In this document: positions 17,206 through 25,555 of the stretch, piece after piece
Layout of the letters: every line of letters starts with the position of its first letter
Position numbering within the stretch: the stretch's first letter is position 1
NCBI GenBank assembly: GCA_037045355.1
Contig: JBAOHO010000013.1
Coordinates: forward strand, 62,001 to 126,000
DNA length: 64,000 nt
Direction: 5' to 3'
DNA from: Candidatus Nanopelagicales bacterium
GTDB taxonomy: Bacteria > Actinomycetota > Actinomycetes > S36-B12 > GCA-2699445
Program-made: the position numbers and the translations under genes
Notes under the pieces: generated by a model
Databases searched by the model: none
Told to the model about the DNA's origin: nothing
What the model saw: only the letters and a program-made list of their open reading frames with translations

Positions 17206-18290
17206 CCTGGGTGCTCGCGATCAGCGGCCTGAACTGCGAGGCCGCGATCGTCCGCTCCCTCACCGGCAGCGACCCCGGGGCTCGGAGGGTCTCCGATGTC
17301 GTGGAACTGCTGGCACTCGCCAGGCCCGAACTGGCCGACGTCGTGGTCGTGTCCAGCAGATTCCCTCAGATGAACCGTGATGTGGCGCTGCGGATCGCGG
17401 CGTCCGGTGTGCCCTGTTGGGGGATCGCTGACACGAACGATGATTCCGCGGCGCGACAATGCGCCGAATGGGGCCTGCCGGTGCTCACAGTGTCAGCCGA
17501 CAGTGACCTCGCCGCGTTGTTGGCGCAGGCCCGGATGCCGGAATCCCCGCCACCGGACGTCGCGCCGATCATCGCCGTGACCGGGCCACCGGGGTCGACC
17601 GGGCGCACGACGGTCGCCACCAATCTCGCCGCTCAGTGGGGATCCGACGTACTCCTCATCGACGCTGACCCGGTGGCGCCGGCCGTGGGCTTCTTCTGCG
17701 GGCTGCCACCCGGGGCGCCCGGGGTGATGGGGGCTGCGAGGGCCGCAGCCGGAGGTCGGCTCGATCCCGCCGCGCTGCTGGCTGCCGCCTCTCCCTGGTG
17801 GGGTGTGGCGGTCCTTCCCGCAGCGCCCGACGCGAACACGGCCCTCGCGGGACCCGGCGTGTGGGACGCAGTTGCGCGTGCTGGGATACCGGTCGTGGTC
17901 GACTGCGGGCCTGACGTGTCACATGGGTCCGGGCACCCCGTGCTCGCTCGCGCCGCAGCAGTCGTCACGGTGGCTGTGCCCTCGGCGCTGGGGATCAGGC
18001 GGTGGGCCGATGGTGCCGGACGGATCCGGGAGGCATCCGCTGCCGAGGAAACGGTCGTGTGGAATCACGTCCCGGATCGTGGACTGGGACCAGACCCGCT
18101 GCGCCGGCTGGGGCAGATCGTGGCGCAGGTGTCTCCGGCAGCTCGGGTGGCCGGTCTCCCGCACGATCCACGAGCGGCGACCCGCCTCGACCGCCGCCCA
18201 GTTCCGTTGCGCCGCGCCGCGCCGCGGTCCGCGCTGGCCAAGGCCATCGAGCGTCTGGCCGGCTCGCTGCGGACCACGGTGTCGGGGTGA
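17202..18290 (+). CDS. CpaE/TadZ-like MinD-family ATPase
   Basis: This 362-residue protein has an N-terminal receiver-like region and a C-terminal ParA/MinD-type domain that in CpaE/TadZ proteins places the Tad pilus machine at the cell pole. The P-loop GPPGSTGRTTVATNLAAQW (about residue 127) is in the deviant Walker A position but has Arg in place of the invariant Lys. LLIDADPVAPAVGF follows as the next conserved element, and VVVDCGPD as Walker B. ATP hydrolysis may be weak or absent, as in several TadZ proteins. It is translationally coupled to the SAF gene. The array and 15-bp hairpin after the stop suggest the transcription unit ends here. Confidence 0.8.
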   Translation: MTWVLAISGLNCEAAIVRSLTGSDPGARRVSDVVELLALARPELADVVVVSSRFPQMNRDVALRIAASGVPCWGIADTNDDSAARQCAEWGLPVLTVSADSDLAALLAQARMPESPPPDVAPIIAVTGPPGSTGRTTVATNLAAQWGSDVLLIDADPVAPAVGFFCGLPPGAPGVMGAARAAAGGRLDPAALLAAASPWWGVAVLPAAPDANTALAGPGVWDAVARAGIPVVVDCGPDVSHGSGHPVLARAAAVVTVAVPSALGIRRWADGAGRIREASAAEETVVWNHVPDRGLGPDPLRRLGQIVAQVSPAARVAGLPHDPRAATRLDRRPVPLRRAAPRSALAKAIERLAGSLRTTVSG

Positions 18291-18334
18291 CTCGGACAGG
18301 GACCACTGGTGCGGGGACCACCGGGACGGTGAAC

Positions 18335-18411
18335 CCTCAGACAGGGGCACCTCGGACAGGGAACCTTCGGACAGGGAACCTTCGGGACAGGGAACCTTCG
18401 GGACAGGGAAC
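18335..18411. repeat. 15-16-bp tandem repeat, five copies
   Basis: Units based on CTTCGGACAGGGAAC run from 18335 to 18411 (three of 15 bp, then two of 16 bp with an extra G), 45 nt after the cpaE-like stop. The last unit overlaps the left arm of the palindrome that follows. Confidence 0.85.
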
Positions 18412-18448
18412 AGGGCCCCTCGGTATACGGGAACGAGGGGCCCTGTTC
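18408..18448 (+). terminator. Strong 15-bp stem-loop
   Basis: GAACAGGGCCCCTCG (18408-18422) and its perfect complement (18434-18448) enclose an 11-nt loop. This is the strongest perfect stem seen in a spacer here and probably terminates the SAF-cpaE transcript. No U tract is present. Confidence 0.7.
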
Positions 18449-18765
18449 ATGCCGCACGACTCACGGGTCATGCGGTTGTGGTGTCGTTCGTCGAGCGACT
18501 GCTGCCACAGACTCTGTTGTCTTGTTCGACCGCCGTCGCCGCCTCTGGAGAGGTGTTGTCGTCGTCGCCGGTCAAGACTGAGTCGAAGTGACTCTGTTGT
18601 CTGTCGGTGTCCCTCTGTGAACGTTTCGCCACCTCGGTGCGGACCTTCTCGGTGATGGTCCCGCTGCTCCTCGGTGACAGTTCCACCCTGCCTCGCTGTT
18701 GTTGCCGGAAGCAACGCGAGGGCGGGGACTGGCCGTGGGGATCACCCGTTTCGACCAATGTCATT

Positions 18766-18838
18766 TCGGCGGGTGTCGTATCGGCGGGTGTCGTATCGGC
18801 GGTGTCGTATCGGCGGTGTCGTTTCGGCGGGTGTCGTA
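18766..18838. repeat. 14-15-bp tandem repeat, five copies
   Basis: Units TCGGCGGGTGTCGTA at 18766, 18781 and 18824 (15 bp) and the 14-bp variant lacking one G at 18796 and 18810; a decayed sixth copy follows at 18839. Confidence 0.88.
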
Positions 18839-18867
18839 TTGGCGAAGGTGCGGCGCTACCGATGGAG

Positions 18868-18938
18868 GGCCTGCGGCGCCACGATGAAACGGCCTGCGGC
18901 GCCACCGATGAAACGGCGGGCGGCGCCACCGATGAAAT
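18868..18938. repeat. 23-24-bp tandem repeat, three copies
   Basis: Copies at 18868-18890 (23 bp), 18891-18914 and 18915-18938 (24 bp) share the core GCGGCGCCACCGATGAAA; a decayed copy lies upstream near 18850. The array ends about 50 bp before the acyltransferase start. Confidence 0.85.
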
Positions 18939-18989
18939 GGTGTCGAGTTGGTTCGTGACAGCATGGGGGCAGCGTCGAAGGGAGTTGCG

Positions 18990-20411
18990 GTGGCCGACCG
19001 GCTCAGTCCGCTGGATGTGTCGTTCCTCTACCTCGAGGAGCCCACGACCCCGATGCACGTCGGCAGCGTCGCGGTCTTCGAACCACCCGCCGCGGGCTTC
19101 GACCACGACCGACTGGTCCGGCTCATCCGGACCCGGATCGCTTTCGTCCCGCGCTACCGGCAACGTGTGCGCTGGGTTCCGGGCCGGGTCGCCAACCCGG
19201 TGTGGGTCGACGACGAGTCTTTTGATGTCACCTACCACGTGCGCCGCTCCGCTCTGCCTCGACCCGGCACTGACGCGCAACTGCGCGAGTTGGTGGCCCG
19301 CATCATGAGTCGCCCGTTGGACCAGAACCGGCCACTGTGGGAGATGTACCTGATCGAAGGCCTCGAGGGGGGGAGGTTCGCGATCTTGTCCAAGAGTCAC
19401 CACGCGATGGTCGACGGCATGGCGGCCGTGGACATCGGCCAGGTGATCCTGGACGTGACGCCCGAGCCTCGGGCATTGGGGACCGACGTCTGGCGTCCCG
19501 CGCGCGAGCCGACGTCGCTCGAGCTGTTCGTCGGAGGAGTCGCCGATTCGCTCCGGTCGCCCGCCGCAGTCGTGGAGTCGGTCAAGACCGGATTTGGGGA
19601 TGTGCGCGAAACCGCCTTGGACCTCGGTCGCAGTGTCGCCGGTGTCCTCAGCGCCGCTGCAACGGTGGTCCGCCCCCCGGCGCACAGCCCACTGAACGTC
19701 GAGATCGGTGAGCAACGCCGGTACGGCACCGCGGACACGTCGCTGGTCGACTACAAACGCATTCGCAAAGCCCATGGCGGCACCATCAACGACGTCGTCC
19801 TGGCGGTCATCGCCGGAGCGCTGCGTGAGTGGCTGATGGCGAGGGGCGAGAACCTCACCGCCCGCAGCACCATCCGGGCCATGGTCCCGGTCAGCATGCG
19901 CCCCGAGGGCGACGCCAATGCCGGCGGCAATCAGGTCGCCGCATTCCTCTGCGACCTCCCGGTCGGAGAGCCGGATCCCGTGGTGCGACTCCAGCGAGTC
20001 ACCTTCGAGATGGGCCAACTGAAGGCCAGCGGGCAGGCGCTCGGCGCGCAGGCCATTGTCGGGATCGCCGGCTTCGCGCCGCCCACGCTGCACGCCATCG
20101 GGGCCCGCGCGGCCAGCGGCCTGACCCGGCGGGTGTGGAACCTCGTCGTCACGAACGTGCCCGGCCCTCAATTCCCGCTGTACGCAGGCGGTTCCCGCAT
20201 GCTCGCGGCTTACCCGGTGGTCCCGTTGGCACGCAACCAGGCCGTCAGCATCGGGCTCACGTCGTATGACGGCGGCGTGTTCTACGGACTCAACGCGGAT
20301 CGCGACGGCATGCCCGATGTGGACGTGTTGGCGGAGTGCATCAGCGCTGCTTTGGCGGAATTGGTGGACACCACCACGCCGAGCGGCCGGAGGCGTACCG
20401 TAAAGGCGTAA
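18990..20411 (+). CDS. WS/DGAT family O-acyltransferase
   Basis: This 473-residue enzyme belongs to the bacterial wax ester synthase/diacylglycerol acyltransferase family, which makes wax esters or triacylglycerol from acyl-CoA at the membrane or lipid-droplet surface. The catalytic motif HHxxxDG appears as SKSHHAMVDGMAAVD near residue 136, and the second conserved motif as NDVVLAVIAGALREWL. PVSMRPEGDANAGGNQ and NVPGPQFPLYAGG are also typical. GTG 18990 is chosen because it gives the family N-terminus ADRLSPLDVSFLYLEEPTTPMHVG and has GAAGGGAG upstream. A related acyltransferase (tgs3) lies near Rv3235 in mycobacteria. Which lipid is made cannot be told. Confidence 0.93.
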   Translation: MADRLSPLDVSFLYLEEPTTPMHVGSVAVFEPPAAGFDHDRLVRLIRTRIAFVPRYRQRVRWVPGRVANPVWVDDESFDVTYHVRRSALPRPGTDAQLRELVARIMSRPLDQNRPLWEMYLIEGLEGGRFAILSKSHHAMVDGMAAVDIGQVILDVTPEPRALGTDVWRPAREPTSLELFVGGVADSLRSPAAVVESVKTGFGDVRETALDLGRSVAGVLSAAATVVRPPAHSPLNVEIGEQRRYGTADTSLVDYKRIRKAHGGTINDVVLAVIAGALREWLMARGENLTARSTIRAMVPVSMRPEGDANAGGNQVAAFLCDLPVGEPDPVVRLQRVTFEMGQLKASGQALGAQAIVGIAGFAPPTLHAIGARAASGLTRRVWNLVVTNVPGPQFPLYAGGSRMLAAYPVVPLARNQAVSIGLTSYDGGVFYGLNADRDGMPDVDVLAECISAALAELVDTTTPSGRRRTVKA

Positions 20412-20469
20412 CAACTCCGCCACGCAGCCCTCAGGGTCGCGTTTTGATGTGAGTGCTGAGGTGACTGGA

Positions 20470-21465
20470 ATGGCACAGGCACGTCCGATCCGCCGGGGAC
20501 TGGTCCTCGGCGGGGGTGGGGTGTTGGGTGCCGCGTGGATGATCGGGGCGCTGTCCGCTCTGCGCGACGTGCACGGCATCGATCCTCGCGACTGCGACGT
20601 CATCGTCGGCACATCGGCCGGGTCGGTCGTGTCGGCGCTGCTGGGCGCCGGGGTCTCGGTCGACCAGATGGTGTCGCACCAGTGCGGCCACCCGATCACC
20701 GACGGACCCCTCGCCGGCTTCTCGTTCGACTACGAGAAGGCGACCGGACCCAGCCGCCCCACGCGACCGCGACTCCTCGGGCCCGGGTCGGCCAAACTGA
20801 TCGGCTCCAGCATCCGCAGGGCGAGACGGATGCCGCCGACGGCGGTCCTCAGCGGGTTCCTGCCTACGGGTACCGGTTCCCTGGCCCGGGTCGGCCACCT
20901 GGTCGAGGCCATCACTCCCATGGGGGAGTGGTCTCCCCATCCGAACCTGTGGATCGTCGCCATGGACTACGAGGATGGACGCCGAGTCGCTTTCGGCCAG
21001 CCGTCAGCGCCCCTGGCGCCGCTGTCGGATGCTGTCATGGCCTCGTGCGCGATCCCCGCCTGGTTCCGTCCTGTCCGGATCCACGACCGCGAGTATGTCG
21101 ACGGCGGCACGTGGTCGGCCACCAACGCCGACCTCGTGGCCGGTCAGGGTCTCGATGAGGTCTATGTTCTGGCGCCCATGGTGTCGTTCCACCTCGACCG
21201 GCCGGCGACGTTGCTCACCCGGCTCGAACGCCGGTGGCGGTTGCAGGTCACCAAGCGGTGCCTCAAGGAGGCGGACAAGGTCCGCTCCCACGGGGCCAGC
21301 GTCACCGTCGTGGGCCCGGGACCCGAGGACCTCGAGGCCATGGGAGGCAATGCGATGGACCTGCCCCGCCGCATTGAAGTCCTCGAGACGTCGCTGCGCA
21401 CCAGTGTCGCGACGTTGCGGGATCCGGAAAACGTCGGACCGGACCATATGTCGGAAGTCGGCTGA
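20470..21465 (+). CDS. Patatin-like phospholipase
   Basis: This 331-residue putative lipid acyl hydrolase has the full patatin catalytic set: oxyanion hole GLVLGGGGVLGAAW (about residues 11-24), nucleophile Ser in GTSAGSV (about 49) and the Asp of VDGGTW (about 210). It lies just after the WS/DGAT gene, so a role in turnover of neutral lipid or phospholipid is a reasonable inference. Of three in-frame starts, ATG 20470 is chosen because GAGGTGA ends 6 nt upstream. There is no signal peptide, so it acts in the cytoplasm or at the inner membrane face. Confidence 0.9.
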   Translation: MAQARPIRRGLVLGGGGVLGAAWMIGALSALRDVHGIDPRDCDVIVGTSAGSVVSALLGAGVSVDQMVSHQCGHPITDGPLAGFSFDYEKATGPSRPTRPRLLGPGSAKLIGSSIRRARRMPPTAVLSGFLPTGTGSLARVGHLVEAITPMGEWSPHPNLWIVAMDYEDGRRVAFGQPSAPLAPLSDAVMASCAIPAWFRPVRIHDREYVDGGTWSATNADLVAGQGLDEVYVLAPMVSFHLDRPATLLTRLERRWRLQVTKRCLKEADKVRSHGASVTVVGPGPEDLEAMGGNAMDLPRRIEVLETSLRTSVATLRDPENVGPDHMSEVG

Positions 21466-21471
21466 CACGCC

Positions 21472-21924
21472 GTGCGCGTCTACATTCCGGTGACCTTCGT
21501 CGGGCTACGGCGGGCCGTGGCGAGCGGCGCACTGCCTTCGTCGGGGTGGCACGCACGAATCTTGGGCTCGGGCCGCTTGGGTTCGGGCGCTGACGATGCC
21601 GACAACGACCAAGGTTCTGCTGAGTACGAGTCCCTTCGCCTGGCCGCAGCGGAGTCCCTCGTTGCCTTGCGCTCCGAACCGGAGGCGCCGCGCCGCCGCG
21701 CAGTGGTGGTCGCGAACATCCCGGAGGAGTGGACCGACAGTGAACCTGATGGCGGGGTGATCCTCACCCGCCGAGTACCGGTCGAGCGGTTTCTCGCCGT
21801 CTACGCCGATGGACCCGATGCCGCCGGCACCATCGTGGCCGCTCTGAACGGCAAGGAGTCGGCGATCGACTCGACGGATCTGCTGTGGTTCGCTCGCCAA
21901 GAACTCGCCGACCTCGTCTCTTGA
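21472..21924 (+). CDS. DUF6912 family protein
   Basis: This 150-residue protein has the family beginning MRVYIPVTFVGLRRAVASG and the ending DSTDLLWFARQELADLV. Its function is unknown; the family is confined to actinobacteria as far as I know. It is predicted cytoplasmic, and starts with GTG 6 nt after the patatin stop, so it is probably in the same transcript. The segment at about 40-55 (GADDADNDQGSAEYES) is acidic and looks flexible. Confidence 0.85.
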   Translation: MRVYIPVTFVGLRRAVASGALPSSGWHARILGSGRLGSGADDADNDQGSAEYESLRLAAAESLVALRSEPEAPRRRAVVVANIPEEWTDSEPDGGVILTRRVPVERFLAVYADGPDAAGTIVAALNGKESAIDSTDLLWFARQELADLVS

Positions 21925-21939
21925 GGTCTCTTGAGTCGC

Positions 21940-22059
21940 GGCGGCTCGCAGGCCACGGCGGCTCGCAGGCCACGGCGGCCCGTGAATCACGGGCGCTCGT
22001 GACTCACAGCGGCTCGTGACGCATCGCGGTCGCACGCCCACTGCGGTCGCCTGGCCCAC
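21940..22059. repeat. 17-bp periodic degenerate array, seven units
   Basis: Seven consecutive 17-bp units (the last 18) follow the DUF6912 stop. The first two, GGCGGCTCGCAGGCCAC at 21940 and 21957, are identical. Later ones at 21974, 21991, 22008, 22025 and 22042 drift but keep the GCGGCTCG-like start and the CAC/CAT end. It looks like an old tandem array decaying away from one end. Confidence 0.75.
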
Positions 22060-22121
22060 CGCGCCAATCCGCCCGCCCGACTGCCAAGATGGGCCCGATA
22101 CTCACGAAGCGGAGGAACCTC

Positions 22122-23750
22122 GTGGACGCAGTGACCGACATCCCACCGGTGACCAACGAGCCCATCCGGATGTATGAGCCCGGCAGTGCGCATCGGGCTG
22201 CGTTAGCCGCGGCACTGAGCGATCTGGCCCCCGGCGAGGGTCGTGAACTGCCGCAGTGCATCGGTGGCGAGTGGGTGCCGGCGGGCGGCGAACCCTTCGT
22301 GGTGGTGCAGCCGCACGACCACGCTGCCGTGTTGGGCACCGGTCGGGAGTCCGTGACCGCGGACGCCGCCGCCGCAGTCTCCGCTGCTGCCGCGGCCGCG
22401 CCCGCGTGGCGAGACATGGCGTTCGACGATCGGGCGGCCATCATCCTCAAGGCGGCCGACTTGCTCTCGGGGCCCTGGAGGGATCGGCTCAATGCCGCCA
22501 CGATGCTCGGGCAATCCAAGACCGCCATCCAGGCGGAGATCGACTCCGCCTGCGAATTGATCGACTTCTGGCGGTTCAATGTCGGGTTCGCCCGCCAGAT
22601 CCTCGCCGAACAACCGATCTCGTCGCCCGGGGTCTGGAACCGCACCGACCACCGGCCGCTCGAGGGGTTCGTCTACGCCATCACACCGTTCAACTTCACG
22701 GCGATCGCCGGGAATCTGCCGACCGCGCCGGCGTTGATGGGCAACACAGTGGTCTGGAAACCGGCCGCGACGCAGCAGTTCGCCGCCTCGCTGGTCATGG
22801 AGATTCTCATGGAAGCGGGGCTTCCACCTGGCGTCATCAACATGGTGACCGGATCCGGTATCCCCGTGTCGGAGGTGACTTTGGCATCACCCGACCTCGC
22901 CGGGATCCACTTCACCGGCTCGACCCCGGTGTTCCAGATGTTGTGGCGAACCGTCGGCACCAACATCGACCAATACCGCAGCTACCCCCGCATCGTGGGT
23001 GAGACCGGCGGTAAGGACTTCATCATGGTTCACCCGTCCGCGGACCCTGCGGTCGTCGTCACCGCGATGGTTCGGGGGGCGTTCGAGTTCCAGGGGCAGA
23101 AGTGCTCCGCGGCCTCGCGTGCCTACGTGCCACGCAGTGTCTGGAGCCGCATCCGGGACGACGTGGCGGATACGACGGAGAGCCTGACGATGGGATCCAC
23201 CCTCGACTTCGCCAACTTCATGGGAGCCGTCATCGACGACCGCGCTTTCGGACGGTTGGCTGCTGTCCAGCAGCGGGCGGCCGCAGATGACACCGTCACG
23301 ACTCTCGCGGGCGGTTCGTCGGACGACTCCGTGGGCTACTTCGTCCGCCCCACAGTGCTGGAGTGTTCTGATCCGACCCGTGAGTACTTCACGACCGAGT
23401 ACTTCGGACCGCTACTTGCAGTCCACGTGTTCGACGACTCCGACTACGACCGGGTGCTGGACCAAATGGAAGGGATCGCTCCCTATGCGTTGACGGGTTC
23501 GATCATCGCCCAGGATCGCGCCGCCATCGCCGACGCCATGCATCGGCTGCGGTTCGCCGCCGGGAACTTCTACATCAATGACAAGCCGACGGGTGCGGTG
23601 GTGGGTCAGCAGCCGTTCGGCGGCGGTCGGGCCTCGGGCACGAACGACAAGGCAGGTGCTGCGCAGAACCTCATGCGCTGGACGAGCACGCGCTCGATCA
23701 AGGAGACCTTCGTGCCACCGACGGATCATCGCTACCCCCACATGGACTGA
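22122..23750 (+). CDS. pruA: L-glutamate gamma-semialdehyde dehydrogenase (1-pyrroline-5-carboxylate dehydrogenase)
   Basis: This 542-residue enzyme oxidises glutamate semialdehyde to glutamate with NAD+, the second step of proline breakdown. Motifs include EGFVYAITPFNFTAIAGNLP, the nucleotide-binding FTGSTPVFQ, the Glu-bearing YPRIVGETGGKDF, the catalytic Cys in GQKCSAASRAY (about residue 327) and EYFGPLLAVHVF. GTG 22122 is chosen over the ATG at 22089 because GGAGG lies 6 nt upstream and the protein then has the family start DAVTDIPPVTNEPI. No proline dehydrogenase gene is next to it in this window. Its glutamate product could feed the NAD-glutamate dehydrogenase at 28.3 kb. Confidence 0.96.
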   Translation: MDAVTDIPPVTNEPIRMYEPGSAHRAALAAALSDLAPGEGRELPQCIGGEWVPAGGEPFVVVQPHDHAAVLGTGRESVTADAAAAVSAAAAAAPAWRDMAFDDRAAIILKAADLLSGPWRDRLNAATMLGQSKTAIQAEIDSACELIDFWRFNVGFARQILAEQPISSPGVWNRTDHRPLEGFVYAITPFNFTAIAGNLPTAPALMGNTVVWKPAATQQFAASLVMEILMEAGLPPGVINMVTGSGIPVSEVTLASPDLAGIHFTGSTPVFQMLWRTVGTNIDQYRSYPRIVGETGGKDFIMVHPSADPAVVVTAMVRGAFEFQGQKCSAASRAYVPRSVWSRIRDDVADTTESLTMGSTLDFANFMGAVIDDRAFGRLAAVQQRAAADDTVTTLAGGSSDDSVGYFVRPTVLECSDPTREYFTTEYFGPLLAVHVFDDSDYDRVLDQMEGIAPYALTGSIIAQDRAAIADAMHRLRFAAGNFYINDKPTGAVVGQQPFGGGRASGTNDKAGAAQNLMRWTSTRSIKETFVPPTDHRYPHMD

Positions 23751-23784
23751 TGGCTGCGCCCGGATCGGGCCCGGGGGTGTCGTG

Positions 23785-24975
23785 ATGGCCGTGCCCGCAA
23801 CGGACAATGCGGCGTCGTGGTGGCGGTACGCCATGGTGCTCGCGGCGTGGCTGGTCACACGCGTCGGGTTGGTGATCCTGGGACGAGTGGAACTGGGGTT
23901 CTATCCCGGTGGACGCTTGGCGTTCGACGATCTTGACGTCTATGCGCGTTGGCTCCCCGTCCTGTCGGATGGGCGACTTCCGGTCGATGACATGTGGCAG
24001 TACCCACCGCTGTCGGCGTTCTTCTTCCTGGCTGGAGGAATCGGGTCGGATCCTGCGACAGCGCTGTTGTTGGCGATCATGGCCGTGGACCTGATCTTGA
24101 CCATCGTTCTGACCCGCCACAAGTTGGCCGCCGGATGGTACTGGGTGGGTTTCGGCGTTGTGATCGGCCCGATCCTCGTGGCGCGGTTCGATGTGGTGCC
24201 CACCCTTTTTGCGGTGCTCGCTGTCATCGCCGCCGCCCACCCGGTGCGAACAGGTGTCTGGGCAGCAATCGGCGCGGGCTTCAAGGTGTGGCCGGTCCTC
24301 GTGCTGGCCGTGGTGCCCCGGCGGCGTTCGCTGCCCGCTCTGGGCAGCTTCGTGGCGATCACGGTGCTGCTGCTGGCCGGCACCGCCCTCGTCTTCGGTG
24401 ACCTGACAGGGTTCCTCGGCGGACAAGGCAGTCGCGGTCTGCAGGTGGAATCCGTCGCCGCGTTGCCGTTCCTGATCATCAATGCGACCCAGGGCGGCGT
24501 CGAGTTGGAGTATCGATACGGTGCGATGGAGGTGGCGGTCGCCGGGGCGGGGATCGCCGCTGCCGTGGTCACCGTCGTGGCCGTCGTCGGCCTTGTGTGG
24601 CTCGCCGTGGTCTGGTGGCGACAACGCCTCGCCCAGGCTGCGCCCGCCGACATCGCGTTCACGGTGGTTCTCTTCTCTGTCGTCGTGAGTCGGGTGTTCT
24701 CGCCCCAGTACTCCATCTGGCTCCTGGGGCTGGGTGCGCTGTGCCTGGTGGCCCCCCGGTCTCGAGTTCGCACCGCGGTGTGGCTCGTGGTGGCCGCCGC
24801 CGCGATCGCTCAGATCCTCTACCCGGGCGGCTATGGGCGGCTGTTGTCGGGTGACCCCTTGATGGTCACGCTGCAGGCGGTGCGGGTGACGCTCGTGGTG
24901 GTGGCGGCTGCGTGGTCGTGGTATCGCGTCGTCGTGCGACCCGGAACCGGACCCGGACCCGGTCCGAGTCAGTGA
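23785..24975 (+). CDS. GT87-type membrane mannosyltransferase
   Basis: This 396-residue polytopic protein has about ten membrane helices. It resembles the GT-C glycosyltransferases of family GT87 (DUF2029), such as mycobacterial polyprenol-phosphate-mannose-dependent mannosyltransferases. The extracytoplasmic loop after the first helix has the acidic motif FDDLDVYARWLPVL, and FKVWPVLVL and FSPQYSIWLLGL are further conserved patches. It would add mannose to lipid or glycan on the outer face using a lipid-linked donor. The donor and acceptor are inferred from the family only. ATG 23785 follows GGGGGTG. The C-terminus ends in a Gly-Pro tract (GTGPGPGPSQ). Confidence 0.78.
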   Translation: MAVPATDNAASWWRYAMVLAAWLVTRVGLVILGRVELGFYPGGRLAFDDLDVYARWLPVLSDGRLPVDDMWQYPPLSAFFFLAGGIGSDPATALLLAIMAVDLILTIVLTRHKLAAGWYWVGFGVVIGPILVARFDVVPTLFAVLAVIAAAHPVRTGVWAAIGAGFKVWPVLVLAVVPRRRSLPALGSFVAITVLLLAGTALVFGDLTGFLGGQGSRGLQVESVAALPFLIINATQGGVELEYRYGAMEVAVAGAGIAAAVVTVVAVVGLVWLAVVWWRQRLAQAAPADIAFTVVLFSVVVSRVFSPQYSIWLLGLGALCLVAPRSRVRTAVWLVVAAAAIAQILYPGGYGRLLSGDPLMVTLQAVRVTLVVVAAAWSWYRVVVRPGTGPGPGPSQ

Positions 24976-25081
24976 AGCCGAGCGCATGGGGGTGATCCTT
25001 GGACGCGGGGGTGGTCCTAGGACAAAGGTCGGGTTGTTCGCAGGCGCGTCGTCGGTCACGATCGAAGAGGAGGACTCCGAC

Positions 25082-25471
25082 ATGTTGACCATCACCCGCT
25101 TCGTCTCCGCTGTGGCCGCGGTGGCCCTCGTGCTCGCTGCACCGCCTGCGTCCGCAGCGCCAGGCGGTCCGGGTGGAGGCGCGGACACGATCGTCAGTTC
25201 CGGCCGATGCTCGGGCTCGAGTAGTTGGGTCATGTCCGGCAGGGCGAAGAACCGCGGAATCCTGGTCGCGATCCGTATCACCGGCTCCCGTCAGTTCTGG
25301 CGCGCGAGGGTGCTGCACAACGGTCGGGTCGTGCCCGGTGGGTTCGGGGGGCCGGGGCGGGGGGGTTACATCTTCCGGCGGCCCACGTTGAATCTTCCGG
25401 GCGTGGACACCTACCGCTTCGACGCTCGCAGCCGTTCCGGGGAGACCTGCTCGGGGTCGTTGACGTATTGA
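25082..25471 (+). CDS. Small secreted hypothetical protein
   Basis: This 129-residue protein has a clear Sec signal peptide (TRFVSAVAAVALVLAAPPASA, cut after ASA). The mature domain is basic and Gly-rich, with two Cys residues (SSGRCSGSS and GETCSGS) that could form a disulfide linking the two ends. A central strand pattern (ILVAIRITGSRQFWRARVLHNGRVVPGGFGGPGRGGY) suggests a small beta-sandwich. No family is recognised. ATG 25082 follows GAGGAGG and gives the signal peptide; the longer open frame upstream would spoil it. A hairpin lies immediately after the stop. Confidence 0.72.
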   Translation: MLTITRFVSAVAAVALVLAAPPASAAPGGPGGGADTIVSSGRCSGSSSWVMSGRAKNRGILVAIRITGSRQFWRARVLHNGRVVPGGFGGPGRGGYIFRRPTLNLPGVDTYRFDARSRSGETCSGSLTY

Positions 25472-25494
25472 CCGGCCACGACTTTCCTGGCCGG
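25472..25494 (+). terminator. Hairpin directly after secreted-protein stop
   Basis: CCGGCCA (25472-25478) pairs perfectly with TGGCCGG (25488-25494) around a 9-nt loop; a third related TTGGCCGG follows at about 25506. It is a probable terminator. Confidence 0.5.
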
Positions 25495-25555
25495 CAACAA
25501 TCTCGTTGGCCGGAAACGACCTACTGAGTGTCCACCCGACGCGCCACAATGAACC

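Larger units (their letters stand above)
18449..18989. other. Long spacer before WS/DGAT gene
   Basis: No convincing gene is seen in this 540 bp: open frames have repetitive or Arg-rich translations and no supported start. It holds two tandem arrays (18766-18838 and 18868-18938). A ribosome binding site (GAAGGGAG, 18977-18984) precedes the acyltransferase start. Confidence 0.5.
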
